Notes under the pieces: model-generated
The model's database searches: none
What the model was told of the DNA's origin: nothing
Seen by the model: only the letters and a program-made list of their open reading frames with translations
Program-made: the position numbers and the translations under genes
Assembly (NCBI GenBank): GCA_964469565.1
Contig: CAYXZD010000011.1
Location: 69,766-133,765 of the forward strand
Direction: 5' to 3'
Source: GCA-2720975 sp964469565
GTDB lineage: Bacteria > Planctomycetota > UBA1135 > GCA-002686595
DNA: 64,000 nt
In this document: positions 25,874 through 35,261 of the stretch, one piece after another
How the letters are laid out: each line of letters begins with the position of its first letter
Position numbering within the stretch: the first letter of the stretch is position 1

Positions 25874-27460
25874 ATGAACGGGCTGCTTGGCTTGTGTGTC
25901 TTTGTGTTCTTGTTGGCTCCTGCGCATGCGGACCTCATAGTCTTGAAAGACGGCCGCAGGTTTGAGGGGACCGTTCTAAAGCAGGACGACCGGCAAGTCG
26001 TGTTTGAGACGCGCTTTGGGAAAATGACGTTCAAGCGCAGCGAGGTCTCCAAGATCGAGGAAGGCCTGACCCCAACTCAAGAATTCGACCAACGCTACAA
26101 GAGCTGTAAGGGTGCCGAAGATTTCTTTGCCCTCGGAAAATGGGCGCAATCCAAAAAGCTCTCCAGCCTCGCGCGCAAGGCATTCAAGAAAGCAGTGCGA
26201 CTTGAACCCGCCCATGAGGGGGCGAACCGGGGACTTGGCCATGTTCTGCATGAGGGGCGCTGGGTGAAACCCGATGAGCGGGCGCGGTTGATCAAGCAGG
26301 CCGCGGACCAAGACATGCGAGAGCGAGGGCTTGTGGAGCACGAGGGGCGCTGGGTGACCCTGGCCGAAAAGGCTCACTTGGATGCTGGCGAGACCTTCCA
26401 TGAAGGACGCTGGCTCAAACCCGGAGAGCTTGAGCGTGCTCGAGGACTTGAGCAGCTCGATGGAGAGTGGGTTCCAGCTCCGGTGGCACGATCCGTTCTC
26501 AATGCGCGGGCGATACTGGCCCCACTGCCCGGCGAGCACAACGTGGCGCAAGGAGAGGGGGTTCTCGTTGCGGGCCCCTTTGACTCCTCGTTCCTACGTG
26601 AAATTGTGTCCGGGCTCGAACGCGGTGGGGCGTGGATGTCCAAGTTGATGCGACTCCCCGAAGGTGAACAGCCGCGCAAGCCCCACGCTAAACGGGTGCC
26701 TGCTCTACACGAGTTCTATGTGTTTGGCCAAGATTCCGAGCCGTATACCCTGAGTGTGGATCCCCTGGTGGCCCTGACCGATACGGTTCCCCCTGGTTTT
26801 GGTGAGTCGGTGAAGGACACCCATGGATTCTATCTGTGTGAACCACGCGGCCTGTCTTCGGCACGTTGTATGGGACGCCCACAGGCGCACCTCAAGGGGC
26901 ACTGCTTTCATCACCGAGGTCACATCCTGATCAATCAACACCACTACGATGGCCGGCTCTTGCCACCGTGGTTTGATGAGGGCTTTGCATGCCTTTTCGA
27001 GTTCCGCGTCCACCAACAAAACCAGGTCGTTTGTGTTGCGGGTCTAACCCACGAGGGTGTGCAGTCCGGCACGAATGCACGCGGCCGTGAGGTGTATGTG
27101 TTCAATGCCAAGGAATTCCGTACAGGTGCCTGGGAGGGCAATCTGCGCAGTGCTCTGGCCGCCAAGGATGCAGTTCTCGTCAACTTCGACACTCTCGCTC
27201 AAAAGCGCTTTGGCGAGTTAGAGCCTGTGCACGTAGCGATGTCCATGGCCATCGTCGCGTGGATCGAACAGCACGGTGAGGGGAGTTTGCGTCGCTTTCA
27301 GGAGAGTCTGAAGGCCAGCGCACCTCGGGCGCCTCAGCGGGTGATCGTCAAGAGCAGTACTCGACAGGCGCGTTACAACAAGGCATTCCAAGCTTCCGTG
27401 GGCATGGATTGGAGGGTCGCAGATAAGGAGTGGCGCCAGTGGTTCCTGGAGACACATTAG
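25874..27460 (+). CDS. Secreted protein with DUF1570-like, protease-like region lacking the catalytic Glu
   Basis: 528 residues with a clear signal peptide (LLGLCVFVFLLAPAHA). The first mature segment, DLIVLKDGRRFEGTVL through MTFKRSEVSKIEE, is a planctomycete-type module. Three tandem WVKPDE/RWVTLAE/RWLKPGE units (about 110-190) follow, each with the theme HEGRW. The C-terminal half resembles DUF1570 or MA-type metalloproteases, with PPWFDEGFACLFEF after the presumed metal-site helix. The zinc motif, however, reads HHRGH instead of HExxH, so the catalytic glutamate is missing. It is probably a non-catalytic or binding protein. Its stop is overlapped by the kinase gene by 31 bases, suggesting coupling. 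Confidence 0.75.
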   Translation: MNGLLGLCVFVFLLAPAHADLIVLKDGRRFEGTVLKQDDRQVVFETRFGKMTFKRSEVSKIEEGLTPTQEFDQRYKSCKGAEDFFALGKWAQSKKLSSLARKAFKKAVRLEPAHEGANRGLGHVLHEGRWVKPDERARLIKQAADQDMRERGLVEHEGRWVTLAEKAHLDAGETFHEGRWLKPGELERARGLEQLDGEWVPAPVARSVLNARAILAPLPGEHNVAQGEGVLVAGPFDSSFLREIVSGLERGGAWMSKLMRLPEGEQPRKPHAKRVPALHEFYVFGQDSEPYTLSVDPLVALTDTVPPGFGESVKDTHGFYLCEPRGLSSARCMGRPQAHLKGHCFHHRGHILINQHHYDGRLLPPWFDEGFACLFEFRVHQQNQVVCVAGLTHEGVQSGTNARGREVYVFNAKEFRTGAWEGNLRSALAAKDAVLVNFDTLAQKRFGELEPVHVAMSMAIVAWIEQHGEGSLRRFQESLKASAPRAPQRVIVKSSTRQARYNKAFQASVGMDWRVADKEWRQWFLETH

Positions 27461-30400
27461 GCTCCGGAGTTCCGTGGAACTCCAAGGAAGGCGAGTCAGG
27501 CAGGCCTGTCCGGCCCGACCGATCCCAGACTGGCGGCTCCAAACGCGGCAGCCCCTGGCCGTCAATTGCTGGCTACCGCATTGAGGGTTTCCTCGGCCGG
27601 GGAGCCACGGGAACGGTTTACTCTGCGGTTCAACTCGCTGTGGACAGACCCGTGGCGATCAAGGTCCTGCACTCCGAACTGATGGGCACGGGCAGGGCCG
27701 TACGTCGATTGCAACGGGAGGCTCGCACAGCTGCCCGACTTGCCCACCCAGGGATCATCTCTGCCATAGACATGGGACAAGAGGGGGGCCGCTGGTGGTA
27801 TGCGATGGAATTAGTGGAGGGGATCAGTTTGGCGGAACGCATCGCTGAAAGGGGCCCACTGAGCGAGCGCGAGGCCCTGCGGCTGTTTTGCCCCCTGTGC
27901 GATGCATTGCAGCACCTCTATGAGGGGGGGGTCGTGCACCGAGACATCAAGCCTGCCAATATTCTCATCAATCAACGTGGCCGGGCACTCTTAGTGGATT
28001 TGGGCCTAGCCCATGCGGAGGACGATCCCTCCATTACGAGATCAGGCGGAACCTTGGGGACACCCCATTACATGAGTCCCGAGCAGGCGCGGGATGCGAC
28101 AGGTGCGGACCAACGCAGTGATATCTGGTCCCTAGGTGCGACCCTCTACCACGCCCTGTGCGGCAAGCCTCCGTTTGAGGGGGAGAGCGTGGGGGAGATC
28201 TTGTCGGGTGTGCTCTATCACAGGGTGACCGAACCCCGCAAACTAGCCCCGCACCTGTCCCGGGGTATCTCACTCGTTCTGCGCAAGTGTCTCGCGCGCG
28301 AGCCCGAGCGTCGCTATCAGCAGCCCGAGCAGCTACTCGCAGACCTAGAACGCTTGCGTGAGCGTCGAACTCCATCGGTGCGATCGGATGCCCTAGATCC
28401 GGTTGCACGACAAGCACGAGTCTGGTCGTGGAAGTGGGTCGCTGCGGCCGTGCTGACCGCAGTTGTGCTGTTGGGGATCTGGCGGCCCTGGCAAGGGGGG
28501 CTCGGACCCGAGAGTCCAGCCATGGCGACTCAAGACCGGCCTGCGACTTGGCCAGCCCTCGAACACCTACAGGGTTCGTTGGAATCGGGTGAGCTCAATT
28601 TGGCGGAGGCTCTACTCGAATTGAGAATCCTCCCCGATACGCCGACAGGATGGGCCGTGGACCGCGCCGCACTCCGCCAAAACCTTCTTGCACAGCTAGG
28701 GGATCAACTCGGCCTAATGGAGCTGAAGGGTGAAGCTGCAGTGCTCGCATGGCTCGACGACCATGACTTCATTGCTATGCGCAGCTACCTCGGGCAGGGG
28801 ATCTGGAGCGAGATGGCTCAAAGCACGGGCTTTGCCCGACTCGATGAACTTCCCCAGGGTGCAGCAGGGGCGCGATTCCGCCGGTGGCATGATAGCGCGG
28901 GGCAGCGTTTGGCACGCGAGCATTCTCAAGCGCTGGAGGCTGCAGGTGGGGTCTTAGAAGGCCATATAAAGCGGGTCGTCGTTCCCGCGTTCAATCAAGC
29001 CCTTCAGAAAAACGCCTGGGCGGACTGCCTAGTCATCGTGGAACACTCCCCGGGCCTCATCACGGACTCTGGCGCTGACGTGCGTGGCTTTTCCGTCGAG
29101 GACACGGACCGCGTACTCGACTACGTGCGGGCTGATTTGGATGTGCGCCGATCGAGTGCGCGCAATCACTACCTGCGTGTGGACGGCCAGTTGGTGACCT
29201 TCGCGCGCGAAGAAGCAGAAAGGCTACGGGTACAGGTCTATGCCGGGGTCTTGCCATCTCCCCGGGAAGTGCTCTTGAGCGCCTGCGCAGCTGAGGCTTC
29301 CCGCTTGAACTTGGTTCCCAGTGCGATTCCAGTGGCCTGGCGCGAGTCGCGTGGCCGGTCCACCGGATCGGCCCGCATCCTTGAGGAGTTGGGTCAACAG
29401 CTTGCGGGTGAAGCCGCGACCTTTTATGGCGGCATCGCGCAGGCAGCGCTGGCTCAGGATCTGGACCAGGTGGACCGCTGGTGTTCGAGAAGGCGTTACG
29501 CCGAGGCATCTAGCTTCTTAGAGAACCGCCTGGCCGATGAGTGGCGCGCAGTTGTCCACCCGACGCTGCGGCTCCGTTTGGCTGAGTGTCGCCATCTAGA
29601 TCGATTGCTAGAGCGCACCGAGCAGCAGCTTGTGGACTTGCGTGGCTCGCGTCGGGATTTCACTTTCGAGCGCATTTCTTTTCCAGGTACGCGAATCGGC
29701 TCAGCGATCGCCGCCAGGCAGGGTGGATTTGAGGTAACGGCGCCTAGTATCGGTGCCTTCCGAGTGCACATCGTGCCTCCCTCGGGAAGCTTGCGGGGAG
29801 ATCGGGTGCTTTCATACCTCGACCTGCTTTCCCTGTGTGGACTGGGGGCCAACGCTCCCCTTGCGGGTCTCAGTCCCGCTGACCAACTCTTGCGCAGCCT
29901 GTTTCTCTTTCACGAAGGGCAGGTTGAGGCTGCCCGGGCTGGTCTTCCAGAGGCTAGTCCGGAGTCCGACCCCATGTTGGCGAGCTTGAGCAAACGAATC
30001 GCAGGGGCTCAGGAGACCACGCGGCTCGTTCTCGAACGTCAGCGTCAGCTCAAGGAGAATCGCATGGCGGCTGTGCGGATTGCCCATGCGGACGGGGAGG
30101 CGTTGAGCGTTCAATTGGAACGCATCGATGACATCGTCGATCAGTTTGCAAAGGTGCTCACGAGCGCGGATCGTGCCGAGTTGGACCGCATTCGGACTCA
30201 ATTGCAAGCTCCCGCCGAACAACCGAGTCTGCAGGAAGTCTATGGGCCGAGTCAGCTCGAGTATCTTGAGCGACGCCAGGTGCGGTTGACTTGGGATTTT
30301 GCAGGGCCGGGAGTCGGCGCCTGGAAGCGAGGGAATTGGGTCGTGTATGCGGGAGGGCTGCACGTGCCTGAACGCAGCTTGACCGACGCCGCCTTTTGGG

Positions 30401-30873
30401 CACCGGGCAATGCACTCGTGTTGCCCCTCGTAGAACCGCTCGACTTGGAACGCCCCATGAAGTTTACCCTGCAGCTACTCATTCCAAGCAAAGTGGGGGG
30501 GCTCGGGAATGAGATGGTCCTGAGTTTTGCCGGAGTCAACTTCGTCCTTGAAGACGACCCTTCAGCACCGGCCTTCGTTGTCGGTCGCGAGGGGGCGAGG
30601 GAGCTCCTCGCACAAGTCCGTGGAGGGGAAGTTTCAGGGTTTTCTGGTTTTGGAGGCTTCGCGCTGACGGGTGATGAGTCGGTGGAGATTGTGGTGGAGG
30701 TGCATCCCAAACTGGGTCGATTCAAAGTGACCCTCAACGGGGAGGAACTCCATCAGCCCACTCTCTCGCGAGGTCCCCTGCCTGCCCAACCTGTCTTCAG
30801 TCTGCGATCTCGAGTCCCGGTGGACTTGGTTCGGGTCCAACTTGCCGGAGAACGATTGGGCAACCGACGCTAG
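27430..30873 (+). CDS. Membrane Ser/Thr protein kinase with very large extracytoplasmic region
   Basis: 1147 residues. The kinase domain (about 45-320) has a glycine loop GRGATGTVY, a Lys in VAIKVL, the catalytic loop VVHRDIKPANIL, a DLG in place of DFG (LVDLGLAH), and the activation region GTPHYMSPEQ. A single transmembrane helix follows near residue 335 (KWVAAAVLTAVVLLGIW). The remaining 790 residues lie outside the membrane, with no domain I can name. They are rich in leucine and acidic helix-forming stretches, with a beta-rich final third suggestive of a lectin-like fold. The start is uncertain: the frame has no ATG near the kinase start, so a GTG at 27430 or 27439 inside the upstream gene is assumed. 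It may act with the FHA activator upstream. Confidence 0.88.
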   Translation: MAPVVPGDTLGSGVPWNSKEGESGRPVRPDRSQTGGSKRGSPWPSIAGYRIEGFLGRGATGTVYSAVQLAVDRPVAIKVLHSELMGTGRAVRRLQREARTAARLAHPGIISAIDMGQEGGRWWYAMELVEGISLAERIAERGPLSEREALRLFCPLCDALQHLYEGGVVHRDIKPANILINQRGRALLVDLGLAHAEDDPSITRSGGTLGTPHYMSPEQARDATGADQRSDIWSLGATLYHALCGKPPFEGESVGEILSGVLYHRVTEPRKLAPHLSRGISLVLRKCLAREPERRYQQPEQLLADLERLRERRTPSVRSDALDPVARQARVWSWKWVAAAVLTAVVLLGIWRPWQGGLGPESPAMATQDRPATWPALEHLQGSLESGELNLAEALLELRILPDTPTGWAVDRAALRQNLLAQLGDQLGLMELKGEAAVLAWLDDHDFIAMRSYLGQGIWSEMAQSTGFARLDELPQGAAGARFRRWHDSAGQRLAREHSQALEAAGGVLEGHIKRVVVPAFNQALQKNAWADCLVIVEHSPGLITDSGADVRGFSVEDTDRVLDYVRADLDVRRSSARNHYLRVDGQLVTFAREEAERLRVQVYAGVLPSPREVLLSACAAEASRLNLVPSAIPVAWRESRGRSTGSARILEELGQQLAGEAATFYGGIAQAALAQDLDQVDRWCSRRRYAEASSFLENRLADEWRAVVHPTLRLRLAECRHLDRLLERTEQQLVDLRGSRRDFTFERISFPGTRIGSAIAARQGGFEVTAPSIGAFRVHIVPPSGSLRGDRVLSYLDLLSLCGLGANAPLAGLSPADQLLRSLFLFHEGQVEAARAGLPEASPESDPMLASLSKRIAGAQETTRLVLERQRQLKENRMAAVRIAHADGEALSVQLERIDDIVDQFAKVLTSADRAELDRIRTQLQAPAEQPSLQEVYGPSQLEYLERRQVRLTWDFAGPGVGAWKRGNWVVYAGGLHVPERSLTDAAFWAPGNALVLPLVEPLDLERPMKFTLQLLIPSKVGGLGNEMVLSFAGVNFVLEDDPSAPAFVVGREGARELLAQVRGGEVSGFSGFGGFALTGDESVEIVVEVHPKLGRFKVTLNGEELHQPTLSRGPLPAQPVFSLRSRVPVDLVRVQLAGERLGNRR

Positions 30874-30888
30874 TTGATCAGAGCCGGG

Positions 30889-30914
30889 GTAGGGGCCTGG
30901 TGGCCTTGCCCTAC
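30889..30914. terminator. Hairpin between convergent genes, weak terminator candidate
   Basis: GTAGGG and CCCTAC form an inverted repeat with GGCC pairs inside. It spans the 37-base gap between the kinase stop and the stop of the leftward CMD-family gene. There is no T tract on either side, so any termination role is tentative. Confidence 0.3.
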
Positions 30915-31519
30915 TCGTTCGCAAACCGCCGCAAGCAGGTTTGAGCCGCTCGCATGTGGGCCGCATCTGCTAGGTCGCTGACATGTTCGAGGGCTTCCCG
31001 CAACTCCTGCAGGGTGCAGCCGAGGCGCATGGCGCCTCGTACATGGGAGGCTTGTTGGCGTGTTTGGCCGCTGACGGCGAGAGCTACCACGGCGCACAAT
31101 TCGCGCACCCTAGGTTCAAGTCCCGGGCGGGAAAGGACTCGGCCGTAGGCGTGTTCAGCGATCCAGTCCGCAAAGTCGGGATGAAAACTGCTCAGCCGAT
31201 CTCGCACAGGGTCAGAAAGGTCACAGTAGATTCGGTCGAAGAGTGCTTGTCCGCGGGAAACGTCCCCCCTGGATTCCAACTCGTCCGATGGAGGCTCCAA
31301 GGTGCCCCCGTGGGTAGAGAGTACCTCAAATGCCTCGACAACCCTCGGGTATCCTGCGAACAGGTGGCTTTGCAAAAGGGCCTCCCTCCACGCGCGGTCG
31401 GGCTCACCTTCTGGGGCTTCTTGGCGCAGGGTGGCAAGGGCTTCCCATTGGCCTAACACTACAGCAGCTGTGAGTCGGGCCAGACGCGCATGGGCGGGGT
31501 GGAGTGCGGATTCGGTCAT
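30911..31519 (-). CDS. Carboxymuconolactone decarboxylase/AhpD-family protein
   Basis: 202 residues. The C-terminal half reads as a CMD/AhpD domain (RVRELCAVVALAVSGQTRQQ, followed by GCTLQELREALEH). This matches the common ...E...L..A.......Q...H...A...G.....E..E pattern. Only one CMD copy is visible and the typical CxxC peroxidase motif is absent: the equivalent position reads SGQTRQ rather than a Cys pair. Alkylhydroperoxidase activity is therefore doubtful. Its ATG overlaps the phosphatidylserine decarboxylase stop (ATGA), so the two genes are probably cotranscribed leftward. Confidence 0.7.
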   Translation of the reverse strand: MTESALHPAHARLARLTAAVVLGQWEALATLRQEAPEGEPDRAWREALLQSHLFAGYPRVVEAFEVLSTHGGTLEPPSDELESRGDVSRGQALFDRIYCDLSDPVRDRLSSFHPDFADWIAEHAYGRVLSRPGLEPRVRELCAVVALAVSGQTRQQASHVRGAMRLGCTLQELREALEHVSDLADAAHMRAAQTCLRRFANE

Positions 31520-32343
31520 CTGGAAGAACGGTAAGTCCCTATGGGCTGACCCAGTTGCACGGGGTCATCGAGACCCAAGGTAGGGAGCGGATCAGCCAGC
31601 CCTGGTGGTGTGAACAGTACGATGGTCGATCCCATTTCAAAGCGCGCTAATTCTTCACCGCGCTGGACGCTCAGCGGGGCGGGGAGCGGGGCGGGGAGAT
31701 TGGAATGGTCGGGCCCTTGTTCGACGCCGCACACACGGATGCGTCCTACATTGAGGGCACCGACAAGGACGAGCAGCATCGGGCCGTGTGTGCTTTCGAG
31801 CCTGAGGATGCAGCGTTCATTGATATCGAGCACACGCCTTTTGGCCAAGACCTTGCCTGCGACGGAGTACCGCGCGCCGTCGACCCATTTGACCTGAGTG
31901 AGCTGGACGTCTTCGGGTGAGTGAATGCGGTGGTAGTCCTTCGGACCTAGGTACAGCGTCCAGGCGAATCCTCCTTCGAGCTCGATGTCTTCCCCGATGC
32001 CGGCGAGCATGTCCCGTACAGAGTAGTCGTGGCCCTTCGCTTGCAAGACGCTGCCCTCTCGAATGGAGCAAAGCGTCTGCACGCGGGCATCCACAGGTGA
32101 GACCAGGTGGGCGGGGTCTGGGTCGATGGGGCGCGCTCCTGGGGTAAGATGGCGGATGAAGAAAGCGCCGAGGCTAGGGTAGCTGCGAAGGGGTGCACCT
32201 ACCTCTGCGAGATTGGCCCCGGTCAGGCGTGCGAAGGTGCGGTACATGGCTGGGCGTAACACCGACGGCAGCGGGCAGTCGGCGAGGAAACCCGTGGCCA
32301 GTGAAAGGGCACGGAGGAGTGGCGTGGAGTGGGGGGAGGGCAT
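31516..32343 (-). CDS. psd: Phosphatidylserine decarboxylase proenzyme
   Basis: 275 residues, a full-length PSD. The catalytic-triad Asp lies in SPVDARV, the His in YHRIHSP, and the self-cleavage site is MGSTIVLF near residue 237. There the Ser (S239) becomes the pyruvoyl cofactor after cleavage in the usual LGST-like motif. The enzyme converts phosphatidylserine to phosphatidylethanolamine at the membrane. The N-terminal hydrophobic stretch is modest, as in the short bacterial forms. It overlaps the CMD-type gene downstream by four bases. Its upstream side is a 440-base divergent interval with glmU. Confidence 0.93.
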   Translation of the reverse strand: MPSPHSTPLLRALSLATGFLADCPLPSVLRPAMYRTFARLTGANLAEVGAPLRSYPSLGAFFIRHLTPGARPIDPDPAHLVSPVDARVQTLCSIREGSVLQAKGHDYSVRDMLAGIGEDIELEGGFAWTLYLGPKDYHRIHSPEDVQLTQVKWVDGARYSVAGKVLAKRRVLDINERCILRLESTHGPMLLVLVGALNVGRIRVCGVEQGPDHSNLPAPLPAPLSVQRGEELARFEMGSTIVLFTPPGLADPLPTLGLDDPVQLGQPIGTYRSSR

Positions 32344-32783
32344 CTGAGCCGGGCGGATGGACTTCTTTGGGCGGGGGGCTGGAGTGCGGGCAGCCTACGT
32401 TGCGAGGACGGGACGGGAAACCTCTGGGAAGGAGCTCCAGACTCCAGAGGGACCCGCGCAGGGGCCAGCGTAGGGGGGGCGAGCATCCAAGAGTGACCAT
32501 TTCCCCATGGATTGCGGTTCTTGGGATTGCGGTTCTTCGGTGCTTCCGTGCGTCGATGGGCTTGGGGGTATGCGAGGTCGCACGGGCTCACGCCCTTGCC
32601 TTTAGCCCCCCTAGGCACCGGCATCTCGAAGGCCGCATGGGCTGGCCCGCTGCACGGAGTCCACATCTCTTCGTGCAAATCCCAACAGAGAGGCCGGCCA
32701 GTCCACTAGGATCCTCCTCAAGATCGGCCCGAGGCCGGTCCCCGTCTCGATCCCGTCCACTCATCCTCCGCAATCCCAATCCC
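32344..32783. other. 440-base divergent intergenic region, psd to glmU
   Basis: No gene is visible; the open frames here lack family matches and are G-rich. It contains a 7-base inverted repeat (CCTCTGG at 32421-32427, CCAGAGG at 32444-32450) with GGAGCTCC in the loop. A tandem 15-bp near-repeat, GATTGCGGTTCTT-based, lies at 32510-32539. Promoters for both genes should lie here, but I cannot place them confidently. Confidence 0.5.
32510..32539. repeat. 15-bp tandem repeat, two copies
   Basis: GATTGCGGTTCTTGG is followed directly by GATTGCGGTTCTTCG, differing at one position. It lies about 245 bases before glmU; no function is evident. Confidence 0.6.
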
Positions 32784-34052
32784 ATGTCTTCAGGTATCAC
32801 AGTCGTAGTCCTCGCAGCCGGTAAGGGAACCCGCATGAAGACTGATGCTCCCAAGGTCCTAGCCCCCCTCTGCGGCCAACCCCTGTTGGCGTGGGTGCTG
32901 CAACAGGCCCAGTCCCTCGATCCGGACCGAATCGTGCTGGTCACTGGCCATGGGGGCGAGGCGGTGGCCGAGCAGGCGCGTTGCATCTTGCCCGGGGCGG
33001 ACTTGCGCATCGTGGTGCAGGAGCCGCAACTCGGTACGGGTCATGCAGTCCAGGTCGCTGCTGCAGAGCTGGAAGGCAGCGAGCGCGTGGTCGTTCTTTA
33101 TGGAGACATGGCACTGCTCAAGGCTGCCAGCTTGACTGAGCTCGTTCAGGCCCAGGTGGATGCGGGCCCGGGGTCCATGAGCATGATGACGGCCCTGTGC
33201 CCGGACCCCACTGGCTACGGGCGCGTCTTGCGGGACGCCGGGGGAGACTTCTGTGAAATCGTCGAAGAGCGAGATGCCAACCCAGAACAGCGCGAGGTGC
33301 AGGAGATAAACACCGGGGTCTATTGTTTCGATGGATCGGCTCTGTGTGCCGATTTGCCTAGGCTCACGAACGACAACGCCCAAGGCGAATACTACATCAC
33401 GGACTTGCCTGCTTTTGCCGTCAAGGCGGGCCGGCCGGTCGTAACCGTTGAGCTGGAAGACCTAGAGGAATCTCTTGGGGTCAATACGGTGTCCCAACTG
33501 GCTGAAGTGCGCTGGGCCATGCAGATGCGCATCCTTGAAGAGCACATGGCAGCGGGTGTTCTGATCGAGGATCCCGCTAGCACCTATATTGACATGGGCG
33601 TGAGCATCGGTGCCCGCACCCATATCCTTCCTTGTACAGTCATTCGGTCGGGGGTTGTGATCGGAGAAGACTGCGAGGTTGGCCCTTTCAGCCATTTGCG
33701 CGTGGGGACGCACTTGGATCGGGGCGCAGAAGTCGGCAATTTCACCGAGTGCAAGAATGCTTCCCTGGGTTCAGGGACCAAGGCCAAGCACCTGTCCTAT
33801 TTGGGTGACGTGGAGGTGGGCGCTGGGACGAATATTGGCGCAGGGACGATCTTTGCCAATTATGACGGCCAGGCTAAACACTTGACTCGGGTGGGGGATG
33901 GGGTGTTTGTGGGAAGTGGCACGACCATCGTAGCCCCCAATGAACTCCCCAAAGGCTGCACAACCGGGGCTGGGGCCGTCCTGACGCGCTCGAGCCCGGT
34001 CAAGGCTGGGGAGGTTTGGGTGGGGATTCCCGCACGCAAGATTCCGCGCTAA
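32784..34052 (+). CDS. glmU: UDP-N-acetylglucosamine pyrophosphorylase / glucosamine-1-phosphate acetyltransferase
   Basis: 422 residues, a two-domain GlmU. The N-terminal nucleotidyltransferase starts with VVLAAGKGTRMKTDAPKVL and holds the usual Q-x-x-L-G-T-G-H-A motif (QLGTGHA). The C-terminal left-handed beta-helix carries the acetyltransferase core, with the catalytic histidine region KHLSYLGD and the NYDG motif. The product, UDP-GlcNAc, feeds peptidoglycan and lipid A. It is about 35 residues shorter than the E. coli enzyme, mainly at the C-terminal end of the helix. The frame stays open far upstream, but the ATG at 32784 begins the conserved nucleotide-binding sequence. prs follows 191 bases later. 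Confidence 0.95.
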   Translation: MSSGITVVVLAAGKGTRMKTDAPKVLAPLCGQPLLAWVLQQAQSLDPDRIVLVTGHGGEAVAEQARCILPGADLRIVVQEPQLGTGHAVQVAAAELEGSERVVVLYGDMALLKAASLTELVQAQVDAGPGSMSMMTALCPDPTGYGRVLRDAGGDFCEIVEERDANPEQREVQEINTGVYCFDGSALCADLPRLTNDNAQGEYYITDLPAFAVKAGRPVVTVELEDLEESLGVNTVSQLAEVRWAMQMRILEEHMAAGVLIEDPASTYIDMGVSIGARTHILPCTVIRSGVVIGEDCEVGPFSHLRVGTHLDRGAEVGNFTECKNASLGSGTKAKHLSYLGDVEVGAGTNIGAGTIFANYDGQAKHLTRVGDGVFVGSGTTIVAPNELPKGCTTGAGAVLTRSSPVKAGEVWVGIPARKIPR

Positions 34053-34243
34053 GTGATGGCCGGGAGGAATTGGGTAGGGGGGGGGCGGCCGCCCTCAGGA
34101 TCCAAATCCATGAGTGCCCAGGCACATCCTGCCGGAAGATAGCCCCGGGCCATGGCGCACGCTTGCACGAACGCTATGGTAGTTGCCCCGTGCGGCCCAG
34201 GCGCCGCCTCCTGCCACCTCAACGACCTGCCCAAATCACGACC

Positions 34244-35185
34244 ATGTCCCTGCACGGCAAGATGACCCTGATCGCTGGTAATGCTCACCCGGCATTGGCC
34301 GCAAGCATCGCGAATGAGTTGGACATCCCACTGGCTGATGCCCACGTGGGTCGCTTCCCTGATGGTGAGGTGGATATCAAGATTTCCGAGGACATTCGAG
34401 GTCGAGACTGTTTCGTGCTCCAACCGACGTGTCCCCCAGTGAACGAGAACTGGGTGGAGCTCTTGCTGCTGATCGATACCCTGCGCCGCGCGAGTGCAGG
34501 TCGTATCACGGCCGTGATGCCCTACTACGGTTATGCACGCAAGGACCGCAAGGATGAGGGGCGTGTTCCCATCAGTGCAAAGGTACTTGCCAACACCCTC
34601 AGCGCAACCGGGACCGATCGACTGGTCACCATTGATATGCACGCCGCTCAGATCCAAGGGTTCTTCGAGATGCCAGTGGATCACCTCTACTCGCGACCGG
34701 TGCTTCTCGACGCTGTTTGCGAATTGGGCATGGAAGATCCGGTCATCGTCACTCCGGATGTGGGAGGGACTAAAATGGCGCGCGCCTATGCGAAGCGTCT
34801 CGAAGCGGACCTCGCCATCGTGGACAAGCGCCGAATCTCGGGCTCGGAAACGAAGGTTGAGCACGTCATCGGTGACGTGGAGGGTCGCAACTGCATCATT
34901 GTTGACGACATGATTTCAACGGGGGGATCAATCACCCAAGCCGCTGCAGTCCTGCGCAAGTCGGGTGCCAAGCAGATTGTCATCGCTGTGGCCCACGCTG
35001 TATTCTGCGGACCTGCGGTTGAGCGCTTAGATGCGGCTCCCGTGGATCTAATCCTGGCTACGGATACGATCCCTAACTTTGACCCGGCTCCAAAAAAGCT
35101 CAAGACGATCAGCGTCGCCGGCCTCGTCGCCAAGGCGATTCATAACATTCACGCCGAGACTTCGGTGAGTTCCCTTTTCGAGTAG
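34244..35185 (+). CDS. prs: Ribose-phosphate pyrophosphokinase
   Basis: 313 residues. The ATP/PRPP features are clear: RFPDGEVDIKI near residue 35, KDRKDEGRVPIS (the regulatory flexible loop), DMHAAQIQGFF, and the PRPP loop CIIVDDMISTGGS. It makes PRPP from ribose 5-phosphate for nucleotide, His and Trp synthesis. The start at 34244 (MSLHGKMTLIAGNAHP) is chosen because the upstream open frame gives no family sequence. The gene begins a run with rplY, pth, rpsF-rpsR-rplI and dnaB, a housekeeping order seen widely. The ATG lacks an SD and follows a C-rich leader. Confidence 0.96.
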   Translation: MSLHGKMTLIAGNAHPALAASIANELDIPLADAHVGRFPDGEVDIKISEDIRGRDCFVLQPTCPPVNENWVELLLLIDTLRRASAGRITAVMPYYGYARKDRKDEGRVPISAKVLANTLSATGTDRLVTIDMHAAQIQGFFEMPVDHLYSRPVLLDAVCELGMEDPVIVTPDVGGTKMARAYAKRLEADLAIVDKRRISGSETKVEHVIGDVEGRNCIIVDDMISTGGSITQAAAVLRKSGAKQIVIAVAHAVFCGPAVERLDAAPVDLILATDTIPNFDPAPKKLKTISVAGLVAKAIHNIHAETSVSSLFE

Positions 35186-35261
35186 CGAGGCCCCTCGCGC
35201 TCATTTCCCCTGTGCGTCCGGATTGCAACCCGGGCGACGAACCAACCAGGGCCCAATTGCC

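Noticed and set aside
31100..31125. GGTTCAAGTCC, resembling a tRNA T-loop
   Set aside because: It lies inside the carboxymuconolactone-decarboxylase-like coding sequence, and no other tRNA part surrounds it.
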